The notes beneath the pieces are model-generated. The model did not search any database. It saw only the letters and a list, made by a program, of their open reading frames with translations, and was not told the origin of the DNA. From CAZZCU01 sp964652825 (GTDB lineage Bacteria; Bdellovibrionota_B; Oligoflexia; Oligoflexales; CAZZCU01): a stretch of 64,000 nucleotides of DNA. Both the position numbers and the translations under genes were made by a program. Shown piece after piece: positions 1 to 8,325 of the stretch (the first letter of the stretch is position 1; each line of letters begins with the position of its first letter). The stretch is from positions 124,001 to 188,000 of the forward strand of contig CAZZCU010000001.1 of the NCBI GenBank assembly GCA_964652825.1, read 5' to 3'.

Positions 1-81
1 AAAAAACCGGTCATTTAACCTTGCGTCAAACTCATCGCGTGTGCTACGTTCGCCCATCGAATTTTTCAACAAGTTACGAAA

Positions 82-90
82 ATATCCACA
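82..90 (+). promoter_or_regulatory. DnaA-box-like 9-mer upstream of dnaA
   Basis: The 9-mer atatccaca differs at one position from the DnaA box TTATCCACA and lies 27 bases before the dnaA start. A single near-match fits autoregulation of dnaA, but one site can also occur by chance. Nothing else in bases 1-81 is recognisable. Confidence 0.4.
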
Positions 91-117
91 TCAAAATCTG
101 CTACGGACGTCGGCTAT

Positions 118-1614
118 ATGGATTCTTTTTCTTCGCTCCCTTTTTCGGCAACCGCCAAGGCCTCAATTCCCAAGCTTCTCGGCCATAACCTAACATCTTC
201 CTCCTTGTCGTACTGGGAGCAACTTAAGCTCAAACTCGCCGAGGTTTTAAATCCCGAAGATTACTCTGTCTGGATTGCGCCGCTACAAGCCAAGGAAGTC
301 GGTCCCACGGAAATCGTGGTGTCTCTACCCAATCTCGTTTTCTATCAGGGCTTACTCGACAATTTTCTGGACAAAATCGAGCACTGCAAGTCCCAGTTGG
401 GCATTGATCACATTTTAATTCGCTTTGAAACCGAAACCTCTGTTTGTGGTTCCGAGGGCTTCGCCAAGGAATTGTTAGCCGCTCACGATCTCTCAACATC
501 GGAGTCGGAAGCCCTTGATGGTGAAAAGCTAGGAGCTGAGTTTGAACAAAATAGTGGCGGCACAGTTGTTTCACGCTCTCTGTCCTTGAAGTCTAATCTG
601 AACACCAATTATACCTTTGAAACTTTTGTCAAAGGCCCCAGTAACCAGTTTGCGAATGCTACCTGCCATGCTGTAGCCGATGCACCAGGTCAAGCGTATA
701 ACCCACTATTTATCTATGGTAGTACCGGTCTTGGTAAAACTCACCTTCTGCATGCCGTTGGTGCCAAGGTTTTAGAGCGTAATCAAAACGCTGTTGTTAC
801 TTACATTTCCAGCGAACGCTTCATGAATGAAATGATCTATTGCCTACGTTTTAATAAAATGTGGGATTTTCGCCGCAAATACCGCCACTGTGATGTGTTT
901 TTGGTCGATGATATCCAGTTCATTTCCGGCAAGGGCAGAACGCAAGAGGAGTTCTTTCATACCTTTAATGCCCTGCATGAGGCAAAAAAGCAGATCGTTA
1001 TTACCTCTGATCTTTTCCCGCAGGATATCCCCGATATCGAAGATCGCCTACGTAATCGCTTTCAATGGGGTCTGATCGCCGACATTCAACCGCCGGATCT
1101 TGAGACCCGCATGGCTATTTTGCAGAAAAAGGCTGAGACGTTAGCGATCAAACTTCGTGATGATGTGGCGCATTACATTGCCAACCACGCCAAACGCAAC
1201 GTGCGAGAGCTTGAAGGAGCGTTGCACCGCATCGCCGCGTATTCAGTCTTGCATGGCCGCGCCCTTGATTTGGAGTTGGCTGCCGAAACCTTTCAAAATG
1301 TTTTAGGCGAGCCCCCGAAACGGCTTACCGTGGAAATGATCCAAAAAACCGTCGCTGATCATTTCAAGATCCGGATTGCTGATTTAAAATCCAAGCGTCG
1401 CCAGCGAGCTCTAACCATACCGCGTCAAATAGCAATGTACTTATGCCGTTCCCGCACCAAATCGTCATTTCCTGAAATCGGCATCAAGTTTGGCGGCAAG
1501 GACCACACAACGGTTATGCACGCCGTGCGCAAGATCGAAGAAGATCGTGCTCAGGACCTGGATTTGAAGACACTTTTGGAAGCCCTGGAAAGAAAATTGG
1601 AACAATTGGCGTAG
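118..1614 (+). CDS. dnaA: chromosomal replication initiator protein DnaA
   Basis: AAA+ ATPase that binds DnaA boxes, opens the origin and loads the helicase. The 498 residues show the usual layout: an N-terminal protein-interaction domain I (about 30-110, including the W-x-x-x-L region), a variable linker II, the AAA+ domain from about 160 with Walker A GSTGLGKTHL and Walker B VFLVDDIQF, and a C-terminal DNA-binding domain IV with the signature GGKDHTTVMHA near residue 460. The length is normal for the family. The ATG has only a weak Shine-Dalgarno (cgga about 10 bases upstream), so the start is slightly uncertain. The leader of about 29 residues before domain I is a little longer than usual. 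It is followed by the origin and dnaN, the classic arrangement. Confidence 0.97.
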   Translation: MDSFSSLPFSATAKASIPKLLGHNLTSSSLSYWEQLKLKLAEVLNPEDYSVWIAPLQAKEVGPTEIVVSLPNLVFYQGLLDNFLDKIEHCKSQLGIDHILIRFETETSVCGSEGFAKELLAAHDLSTSESEALDGEKLGAEFEQNSGGTVVSRSLSLKSNLNTNYTFETFVKGPSNQFANATCHAVADAPGQAYNPLFIYGSTGLGKTHLLHAVGAKVLERNQNAVVTYISSERFMNEMIYCLRFNKMWDFRRKYRHCDVFLVDDIQFISGKGRTQEEFFHTFNALHEAKKQIVITSDLFPQDIPDIEDRLRNRFQWGLIADIQPPDLETRMAILQKKAETLAIKLRDDVAHYIANHAKRNVRELEGALHRIAAYSVLHGRALDLELAAETFQNVLGEPPKRLTVEMIQKTVADHFKIRIADLKSKRRQRALTIPRQIAMYLCRSRTKSSFPEIGIKFGGKDHTTVMHAVRKIEEDRAQDLDLKTLLEALERKLEQLA

Positions 1615-1922
1615 GCCTGGTTGTGGATAAGCTGTGGTTGAGGTTGTTTATTTGATGTTTATCGGACGTGTAGTTAATTGGGAACTCGTGGGGGAGCTTT
1701 TTGGGGGCAAGTTGGTCGCCTCAGTTTCCCACAAAAGTATCCACGAACGTACTGAGCAGATTACCCACAAGAATTCAACTTCCGTTTTTTTTGAAAATGC
1801 AGTATTTATAAGGCTTTATAAAGTTATTCACATGTGTATCCATTTACCTACTACTACTACTTAATAAGTAACTATATTTAATTTATTCATTAGCAGAATG
1901 CCGGCGATAAAGAGGTCAACAA
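1615..1922. other. oriC: oriC: replication origin between dnaA and dnaN
   Basis: The 308-base gap has no credible gene and holds several DnaA boxes. There is a perfect TTATCCACA on the minus strand at 1622-1630. One-mismatch boxes lie at 1725-1733 (tttcccaca) and 1761-1769 (ttacccaca), and 1824-1832 (ttattcaca) matches the TTWTNCACA consensus. The last box is followed by a run of DnaA-trio units (1848-1862) and an AT-rich tract (about 1861-1893), the order described for the bacterial basal unwinding system. The final part carries the dnaN Shine-Dalgarno (agaggt, 1911-1916). Location and motifs together make an origin very likely. The dnaN promoter must also lie here, but I cannot place it. 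Confidence 0.85.
1824..1862 (+). promoter_or_regulatory. DnaA box plus DnaA-trio (origin unwinding element)
   Basis: The consensus DnaA box ttattcaca (1824-1832) is followed, after 15 bases, by CTA CTA CTA CTA CTT (1848-1862). On the other strand this is five consecutive 3'-[G/A]A[T/A]-5' trios, the pattern DnaA uses to extend onto single-stranded DNA. An AT-rich stretch follows at once. The 15-base gap is longer than the short GC-rich spacer usual in Bacillus. A degenerate second box, gtatccatt at 1836-1844, may fill it. Confidence 0.7.
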
Positions 1923-3044
1923 ATGAAACTAGCAATTGAACGGGGAGCATTGAGTCGAGCAATCAATCGGAACCAAGGAACGATCTCCGAACGAAGCTTG
2001 TCTCATATAGGAATCAAAGCAACTAAAGATGGAAGTTTAAAGATCGCCGCTTCCGATCATGTGTTGGCGGTTTATAGTCAGCTGGAAACAAAAGTCAGCG
2101 CCGAAGGCGTCGTGTTTGTTCCTGGTCGCTTGTTTTCTGATGTTGTGAAGGAACTGCCGGAAGGCCTCATTAACTTAGAAACCAAACAAGCTCATCTGGT
2201 GATCACTGCTGGCACTAATAATGAATTCTCCATGAAGATTCCTTTGGTTGAGGATTTGGTTTGGAAAGAACCCAAAGCCATTCAATCAAGTAATGTCGCG
2301 GATATTCCGGCAGCCAAACTTAATTATCTCATCGATCAGGTACAATTTTGCATCGCCTATGAATCGGCGCGTAATTACGGCGCTGTTGGTTATTTGCATA
2401 AACCGGAAGACGGAAAATTGCGTCTGGTCGGAACCGATGGTTTTCGACTGTCCTTTTGTGATTTGAATCTCACTTTGCCCGAGCAGTTTTTGAAAGCAGG
2501 AATTTGTTTATCCAAGCGCGCGATCGTTGAAATTCAGCGTATGTGCAATGAGGGTTTTGAGAACATTCGCCTTGTTGTGTCTGATGATCAAACGACATTG
2601 GTGGCAATAGCTCCTGGCTATGAAATTTATATGCGACTCGCCGCTGTGAAGTATCCAAATTATCTGGGCGTGTTGCCGACAGCCAATTTGAGTCCGGTAA
2701 AATTGTCGCGGCCGCATGTGCAGCATGTTGCTAAGCGCGTTATGTTGGCAGCGGATAAAACCAGATCGATACGTCTGTCGTTTGGTGATTCGTTGTTAAC
2801 CTTGAGTTCGCGCAGTGCCGGCAGCTCGGAAGGCAAAGAAAGTTTGCGTTTGAATGATTATAAAGGTGCTACTCGCGAATTGTCGATTAATGGCAAGTTT
2901 TTGACGGATGTGTTTTCGGCCATTACCAGCGAGGATATCACTTTGCAGTTTCGCGGTGAGGATGATCCGATTGTGATCATGCCACAATTTGAACCACAAA
3001 GCTGTCGCTCCATGCATGTCTTGGTACCGATCAGAGAACAGTAA
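1923..3044 (+). CDS. dnaN: DNA polymerase III beta subunit (sliding clamp)
   Basis: Ring-forming processivity clamp of the replicative polymerase. The 373 residues match the family length, and the protein resembles clamps throughout. It starts MKLAIERGALSRAI, has the second-domain stretch containing KLRLVGTDGFRLS, and ends near the family pattern with MHVLVPIREQ. The start is well set: agaggt lies seven bases before the ATG. It sits directly after oriC, and gyrB begins 10 bases after its stop, so dnaN, gyrB and gyrA are probably co-transcribed. The recF gene that often separates dnaN from gyrB is absent. Confidence 0.96.
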   Translation: MKLAIERGALSRAINRNQGTISERSLSHIGIKATKDGSLKIAASDHVLAVYSQLETKVSAEGVVFVPGRLFSDVVKELPEGLINLETKQAHLVITAGTNNEFSMKIPLVEDLVWKEPKAIQSSNVADIPAAKLNYLIDQVQFCIAYESARNYGAVGYLHKPEDGKLRLVGTDGFRLSFCDLNLTLPEQFLKAGICLSKRAIVEIQRMCNEGFENIRLVVSDDQTTLVAIAPGYEIYMRLAAVKYPNYLGVLPTANLSPVKLSRPHVQHVAKRVMLAADKTRSIRLSFGDSLLTLSSRSAGSSEGKESLRLNDYKGATRELSINGKFLTDVFSAITSEDITLQFRGEDDPIVIMPQFEPQSCRSMHVLVPIREQ

Positions 3045-3054
3045 GGAACACAGT

Positions 3055-5583
3055 ATGACGCAAGAGAATTCGGGAACATCCGAATCACAGAATTCTAATA
3101 ACTATACTGCCGATAATATCCAGGTACTCGAAGGTCTGGAAGCCGTTCGTAAACGCCCCGGTATGTATATTGGCTCGACGTCCGCCGATGGTTTGCATCA
3201 CTTAGTCTACGAGATCGTCGACAACTCCATCGACGAAGCAATGGGCGGTCATTGCGATACTATTGAGGTGAGCATTCATTTGGATGGCTCTGTCTCGGTA
3301 AAGGATAATGGTCGGGGTATTCCGGTCAGCACACATGCGAAAGAAGGAAAGTCCGCTCTCGAAGTGGTCATGACCGTCTTGCATGCCGGCGGCAAGTTCG
3401 ACGACAAGGCCTTCGCTTTTTCTGGCGGTTTGCATGGCGTTGGCGCATCCGTTGTCAACGCGTTGTCTGAATGGTGCCGGGTTGAAGTTCGCCAGAATGG
3501 CAAAGTACATCAGCAAAGTTATAAGCGCGGCGTCCCTGACGGTGGCTTGCAGGTTATCGGCGCGACCGATACCCACGGTACCACCACGATCTTCAAACCA
3601 GACGTCGAGATTTTCAGCGAAACCAAATTTAGTTTCGATGTGCTGACCAAACGATTACGCGAACTCGCCTTTTTGAACAAAGGCGTAAAAATCGTTTTAA
3701 CTGATGAAACATCTGATCAGGCGTCGACTTTTCATTACGAAGGCGGCTTGCTATCGTTTTGCGAATTCCAGGTAAAAGGAAAAACGCCGCTACACCAAAA
3801 TCCGGTTTATATTTTTGGTGAACAGCGCGACTCATCTGGAAAGTTAATGGCGCAGATGGAAGCCGTGATGCAATGGACGGACGCCTATAGCGAAAGTTTT
3901 TTCTCCTATGTAAATAATATTAATACCGTTGATGGCGGTACGCATTTAACGGGTTTGCGTTCAGCTCTAACGCGCGTCGTTAATGGTTTTGCCGAAAAAA
4001 CCGGCGCCCTTAAAGGTCTGAAAGACGAAAATATCACTGGTGATGATATTCGCGAGGGTCTGACCGGTGTGATCGCGGTAAGAATCAAGAACCCCGAATT
4101 TCAGGGTCAGACCAAATCAAAATTGGGTAGCGCGGAAGTTCGTCCGTGGGTGGAACAGATCGTTGGCGAGAAACTGACCGACTACTTCAACGAAAATCCG
4201 GAAATCGTTAAGCGGGTGGTGACGCGGATTATTGATGCGGCTCGCGCACGTATCGCCGCACGTAAAGCCAAAGAATTAACGCGCCGTAAAGGTGCTCTTG
4301 ATTTCGCTGGTTTGCCCGGCAAGATGGCGGATTGCCAGGAACGCGATCCCGCGCTTTGCGAATTGTTTCTGGTCGAGGGTGATTCCGCAGGCGGTTCCGC
4401 CAAACAAGCACGCGATCGCCGCACGCAGGCGGTGTTGCCTTTGCGCGGTAAAATTTTAAACGTCGAAAAAGCCCGTTTCGATAAAATGCTCTCCTCGCAG
4501 GAGATCAAGTTGCTGATTCAGGCGTTGGGAACGGGTATTGGTCGTGATGATTTTGATATCAATAAATTACGCTATCACAAAATTATTCTGATGACCGATG
4601 CCGACGTGGATGGTGCGCATATTCGTACCTTGTTGTTAACGTTTTTCTTTAGACAAATGCCGCAAGTTATCGAACGCGGCTACCTGTATATCGCTCAGCC
4701 GCCGCTCTTTAAATACAAGAAAGGCAAAGTCGAACGTTATTTGAAAGACGATCGCGAATTGATGGAATTTTTGAGCGATGTGGGTCTCAATAATGTGGCC
4801 ATCGTTGATCGTAACAACAAGAAAATTGAAAGAGGCGTTATCAGTGGTCTGCTGACCAAATTGATTCGTTATAATGAACTGTTGGACATGACCTCGCGAC
4901 GGCGCGCGCGCGAAATCGTTGAGTGCCTGGTTATCAATGATCAATTGGATGCGACGGCACTCGCCAATGAGGAAAAAGCGCAATCGCTGATTAAAACCAT
5001 CACCGAGTACGTGAAAGAAAAACTGGTTAATCAGCGGGTTTTCATCGAAGGCAAATGTATTTTTGATCAAGAATACAGCCGCTATCGCTTGTCGTTTGAG
5101 ACCAGAATTAAGGATGTTCCGCAGACTTCGATCGTTGATGCCGGCTTATTTGCCAGCGGCGAAATGGTGGAACTGCGTCGCATCAATAAACAATTACGCG
5201 AGATTGCCGAGCCGCCGTTTACTTTTACGGACGTGGCTTCGCATGCCGCCAAAGAAAAGGCCGCGGATGAGGATACTGAAGCCGACAATACGACGAGCTC
5301 CAAATCGGGAAATCTGGCATCGCTGGATGCGCTGCGTGATTTTATTGCCGAACAAGGTCGCAAAGGCGCTTATATTCAGCGATATAAAGGTCTTGGCGAG
5401 ATGAATCCTGACCAACTCGCGGAAACAACCATGCAAGATGATAAGCGCACCATATTACAGGTAGCGGTTGAGGATGCGATGGAAGCAGATCGCTTGTTTA
5501 GTACTTTGATGGGCGATGATGTTGAGCCGCGGCGTGAGTTTATTCAAACCAACGCGATCAACGTTCGTAACCTGGATATCTAA
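3055..5583 (+). CDS. gyrB: DNA gyrase subunit B
   Basis: ATPase subunit of the A2B2 gyrase that introduces negative supercoils. The 842 residues contain the GHKL ATPase motifs RKRPGMYIG, EIVDNSIDEA and GGLHGVGASVVNALS. They also contain the TOPRIM motifs LVEGDSAGGSAKQ and MTDADVDGAHIRTLL, and the C-terminal QRYKGLGEMNP. Between TOPRIM and that last motif lies a long extra segment with an acidic, low-complexity end (about residues 735-765), so the protein belongs to the long GyrB form. The start at 3055 is chosen because aagga sits eight bases before it, and a longer reading from 2989 would run over the end of dnaN. gyrA follows after 12 bases. Confidence 0.97.
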   Translation: MTQENSGTSESQNSNNYTADNIQVLEGLEAVRKRPGMYIGSTSADGLHHLVYEIVDNSIDEAMGGHCDTIEVSIHLDGSVSVKDNGRGIPVSTHAKEGKSALEVVMTVLHAGGKFDDKAFAFSGGLHGVGASVVNALSEWCRVEVRQNGKVHQQSYKRGVPDGGLQVIGATDTHGTTTIFKPDVEIFSETKFSFDVLTKRLRELAFLNKGVKIVLTDETSDQASTFHYEGGLLSFCEFQVKGKTPLHQNPVYIFGEQRDSSGKLMAQMEAVMQWTDAYSESFFSYVNNINTVDGGTHLTGLRSALTRVVNGFAEKTGALKGLKDENITGDDIREGLTGVIAVRIKNPEFQGQTKSKLGSAEVRPWVEQIVGEKLTDYFNENPEIVKRVVTRIIDAARARIAARKAKELTRRKGALDFAGLPGKMADCQERDPALCELFLVEGDSAGGSAKQARDRRTQAVLPLRGKILNVEKARFDKMLSSQEIKLLIQALGTGIGRDDFDINKLRYHKIILMTDADVDGAHIRTLLLTFFFRQMPQVIERGYLYIAQPPLFKYKKGKVERYLKDDRELMEFLSDVGLNNVAIVDRNNKKIERGVISGLLTKLIRYNELLDMTSRRRAREIVECLVINDQLDATALANEEKAQSLIKTITEYVKEKLVNQRVFIEGKCIFDQEYSRYRLSFETRIKDVPQTSIVDAGLFASGEMVELRRINKQLREIAEPPFTFTDVASHAAKEKAADEDTEADNTTSSKSGNLASLDALRDFIAEQGRKGAYIQRYKGLGEMNPDQLAETTMQDDKRTILQVAVEDAMEADRLFSTLMGDDVEPRREFIQTNAINVRNLDI

Positions 5584-5595
5584 CGGGACAGATAC

Positions 5596-8040
5596 ATGGA
5601 ACAGAATCTTAGAGTGACCACCAGAAACATCGAAGAGGAAATGCGTACTGCATTCCTTGATTATTCGATGAGCGTTATTGTTTCGCGCGCGCTACCAGAT
5701 GTGCGTGATGGTATGAAGCCGGTGCATCGACGCATTTTGTTTGCGATGCATGGCCTTAAGAATTATCACAATCGTCCTTATTTAAAATCCGCCCGCGTTG
5801 TCGGTGATGTTATCGGTAAGTATCACCCGCACGGCGATTCGCCGGTTTACGAAGCACTGGTGCGCTTGGCCCAGAATTTTGCCATGCGCTACCCGTTGGT
5901 GGATGGTCAGGGTAACTTCGGCTCTATCGATGGCGATTTCGCGGCCGCTATGCGTTATACCGAAGTTCGTTTGGAAGAGCTCACCGAATTGATGCTGACC
6001 GATCTCGATAAAGAGACGGTGGATTTTGGTCCTAACTATGACAACAAAGAAGAAGAGCCGCTGGTGTTACCAGCGAAATTCCCGAATCTATTGGTGAATG
6101 GCGCGGCAGGTATCGCGGTTGGTATGGCGACGAATATTCCACCGCATAATTTGCGCGAAGTAGTCTTGGCACTGGAAACTCTGATCGATGAACCGGAAAT
6201 CAGCATTCATGATTTAATGCGCTACATTCCCGGACCGGATTTTCCGACAGCGGCGACTATCATGGGCACCGCCGGCATAAGACAAGCGTATTTGACCGGC
6301 CGCGGCTCGGTGGTTATGCGTGCTCGCGCGCATATCGAGGAAAGTGGCAAAGGCAATGGTCGTCAGCGGATTATCATCACGGAAATCCCTTATCAGGTGA
6401 ACAAGGCGCGTTTGATCGAGCGCATTGCTGAATTGGTGCGTGATAAAAAGATCGAAGGAATCTCCGATATTCGTGATGAATCAGCGCGCGAAGAGATCCG
6501 TGTCGTAGTCGATATTAAGCGTGACGAACAAGCGGAAATCATTCTGAATAATTTGTACAAGCAAACGCCAATGCAGTCGTCGTTTGGCGTGAACATGGTG
6601 GCCTTGGTTAAAGGCATACCGCGTGTTTTGAATCTAAAAGAAATTCTTGAGTATTATCTGATCCATCGCCGCGAAGTCGTGCTACGCCGCACCGCATATG
6701 AATTGCGCCGTGCCGAAGACAAAATCCATATTTTGCTGGGCTTAAAAATAGCCGTGGAAAATATCGATGCAGTCGTAAAATTGATCCGCGGTGCTGCGGA
6801 CAGTGCTGAGGCACATGCTGGCTTAGTGTCGCAATTCAAGTTGAGCGATATTCAGGCAAAAGCAATTTTGGACATGCGTCTGGCGCGTTTGACCGGCCTA
6901 GAGCGCGACAAGATTATCGCCGAATACGAAGAAACGCTGCGCATCATCGCTGATTTGAAGGATATTCTCGATAATCCCCCGCGCGTAACGCAAATCATTC
7001 GTGATGAACTGACCGAGCTCAAGGAAAAATTCGGTGATGATCGTCGCACGGAAATCACCGCCGCCGCAGATGATTTAACGATGGAAAGTCTGGTGGCTGA
7101 TGAAGAAGTGGTTGTGACGGTTTCGCACGCCGGTTACGTGAAACGCACGCCGATCTCGGCTATTCGAGCTCAACGTCGCGGCGGTAAAGGCCGCACCGGC
7201 ATGAAGACCAAAGAGGAAGATCTGGTTAAGGATCTCTTTATTACCTCGAACCACCAGACATTGCTTTGCTTTACGAACATGGGCCGTGTTTATGACTTAA
7301 GAGTGTACCAGTTGCCCGAAGTTGAATTGGCTGGACGCGGCAAGCACTTGGCCAACCTGGTGAAGTTCCAGGAAGGTGAGCGGGTTGTTTCGACTTTGGC
7401 GATCAAAGAATTTGTCGAAGGCGCTTATATTATGTGCGCAACCGCGCAAGGGTACGTGAAGAAAACCGATTTGATGGCATTTGCTAATCTGCGTTCTTCC
7501 GGTTTGATCGCTCTTAAACTCGAAGACAACGATACGCTGATCAGTTGTGTAATTACGACCGGTAAAGAAGACGTCTTGCTAGCGACGCGTATGGGTAAAT
7601 CCATTCGCTTTAATGAAGAAGAGTGTCGCCCGATGGGACGTTCGGCTCGCGGTGTGACCGGTATCCGCTTCTCCGAAGAAGAAGATACAGTGATTGGTCT
7701 TGAAGTCTTGCGTAGCGACGCCACGATTTTGTCGGTGTGTGAAAATGGCTACGGCAAGCGTTCGCCGCTGGAAGAGTATCGAGCGCAAACCCGTGGTGGT
7801 AAAGGCATCTATACCATCAAGGTTACCGAACGCAATGGTCCGGTTGTTGGCATCATGCAAGTTTCCGAAAACGACGACTTAATGTTGATGACGTCTGCTG
7901 GTAAGTTGACACGCTTTACGGTTAACGAAGTCGGTGTTATCGGTCGTCTGACGCAGGGCGTGCGTTTGATGAATGTCGATGACAGCGAAAAAGTTATCAG
8001 CTTTGCAAAAATAGCGAAGATTGAGAACGAAGAGGTTTGA
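5596..8040 (+). CDS. gyrA: DNA gyrase subunit A
   Basis: Breakage-reunion subunit of gyrase. The 814 residues show the N-terminal family pattern (SRALPDVRDGMKPVHRR), the catalytic tyrosine at about residue 121 in AAMRYTEVR, and a C-terminal beta-pinwheel with the GyrA box QRRGGKG near residue 530. This distinguishes it from ParC. In the quinolone-binding loop the Ser is kept (S82, equivalent to Ser83 in E. coli) but the acidic residue four positions later is Glu86, where E. coli has Asp87. The stop at 8038-8040 is immediately followed by the GTG of gatC at 8042, so the two look translationally linked. Confidence 0.97.
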   Translation: MEQNLRVTTRNIEEEMRTAFLDYSMSVIVSRALPDVRDGMKPVHRRILFAMHGLKNYHNRPYLKSARVVGDVIGKYHPHGDSPVYEALVRLAQNFAMRYPLVDGQGNFGSIDGDFAAAMRYTEVRLEELTELMLTDLDKETVDFGPNYDNKEEEPLVLPAKFPNLLVNGAAGIAVGMATNIPPHNLREVVLALETLIDEPEISIHDLMRYIPGPDFPTAATIMGTAGIRQAYLTGRGSVVMRARAHIEESGKGNGRQRIIITEIPYQVNKARLIERIAELVRDKKIEGISDIRDESAREEIRVVVDIKRDEQAEIILNNLYKQTPMQSSFGVNMVALVKGIPRVLNLKEILEYYLIHRREVVLRRTAYELRRAEDKIHILLGLKIAVENIDAVVKLIRGAADSAEAHAGLVSQFKLSDIQAKAILDMRLARLTGLERDKIIAEYEETLRIIADLKDILDNPPRVTQIIRDELTELKEKFGDDRRTEITAAADDLTMESLVADEEVVVTVSHAGYVKRTPISAIRAQRRGGKGRTGMKTKEEDLVKDLFITSNHQTLLCFTNMGRVYDLRVYQLPEVELAGRGKHLANLVKFQEGERVVSTLAIKEFVEGAYIMCATAQGYVKKTDLMAFANLRSSGLIALKLEDNDTLISCVITTGKEDVLLATRMGKSIRFNEEECRPMGRSARGVTGIRFSEEEDTVIGLEVLRSDATILSVCENGYGKRSPLEEYRAQTRGGKGIYTIKVTERNGPVVGIMQVSENDDLMLMTSAGKLTRFTVNEVGVIGRLTQGVRLMNVDDSEKVISFAKIAKIENEEV

Positions 8041-8041
8041 T

Positions 8042-8323
8042 GTGAAAGTCGATGCCGACCTCGTTCGACATATTGCCGGTCTGGCAAATCTGCAGCTGAG
8101 TGATGCCGAGATTAGTTATTACGAAAAACAATTGGCTAATATCATCGGCTACGTAGCGCAGCTCGATGAATTGAAGTTGAGTTCGGAACAAAGCTATGCG
8201 CCTGACGCGGCAACGCCGGAGCGTCAGGATACGGTCGTATCATCTCTTGATGTTGAGCGTGTTATGGCGCAAGCGCCGCAAAAAATCGGTACGGCGTTTC
8301 AGGTTCCCAGGATATTGGATTGA
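8042..8323 (+). CDS. gatC: Asp-tRNA(Asn)/Glu-tRNA(Gln) amidotransferase subunit C
   Basis: Small subunit of the GatCAB complex, which amidates misacylated Glu-tRNA(Gln) and Asp-tRNA(Asn). It wraps around GatA and stabilises the complex. The 93-residue protein has the family hallmarks: VRHIAGLANLQLSDAE near the N-terminus and a C-terminal IGTAFQVPRILD like the usual F.VP.il end. The GTG start is chosen because agaggt (8031-8036) sits five bases upstream and it gives the usual GatC length. Its stop overlaps or abuts gatA, so C-A-B form one translational unit. Confidence 0.93.
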   Translation: MKVDADLVRHIAGLANLQLSDAEISYYEKQLANIIGYVAQLDELKLSSEQSYAPDAATPERQDTVVSSLDVERVMAQAPQKIGTAFQVPRILD

Positions 8324-8325
8324 AT

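Noticed and set aside
1634..1864. Open frame of 76 codons inside the dnaA-dnaN gap
   Set aside because: No Shine-Dalgarno, no recognisable protein, and it overlaps the DnaA boxes and DnaA-trio that explain this region.
2989..3054. Longer gyrB start at 2989
   Set aside because: It would overlap the end of dnaN; the ATG at 3055 has a good aagga site and gives the family N-terminus.
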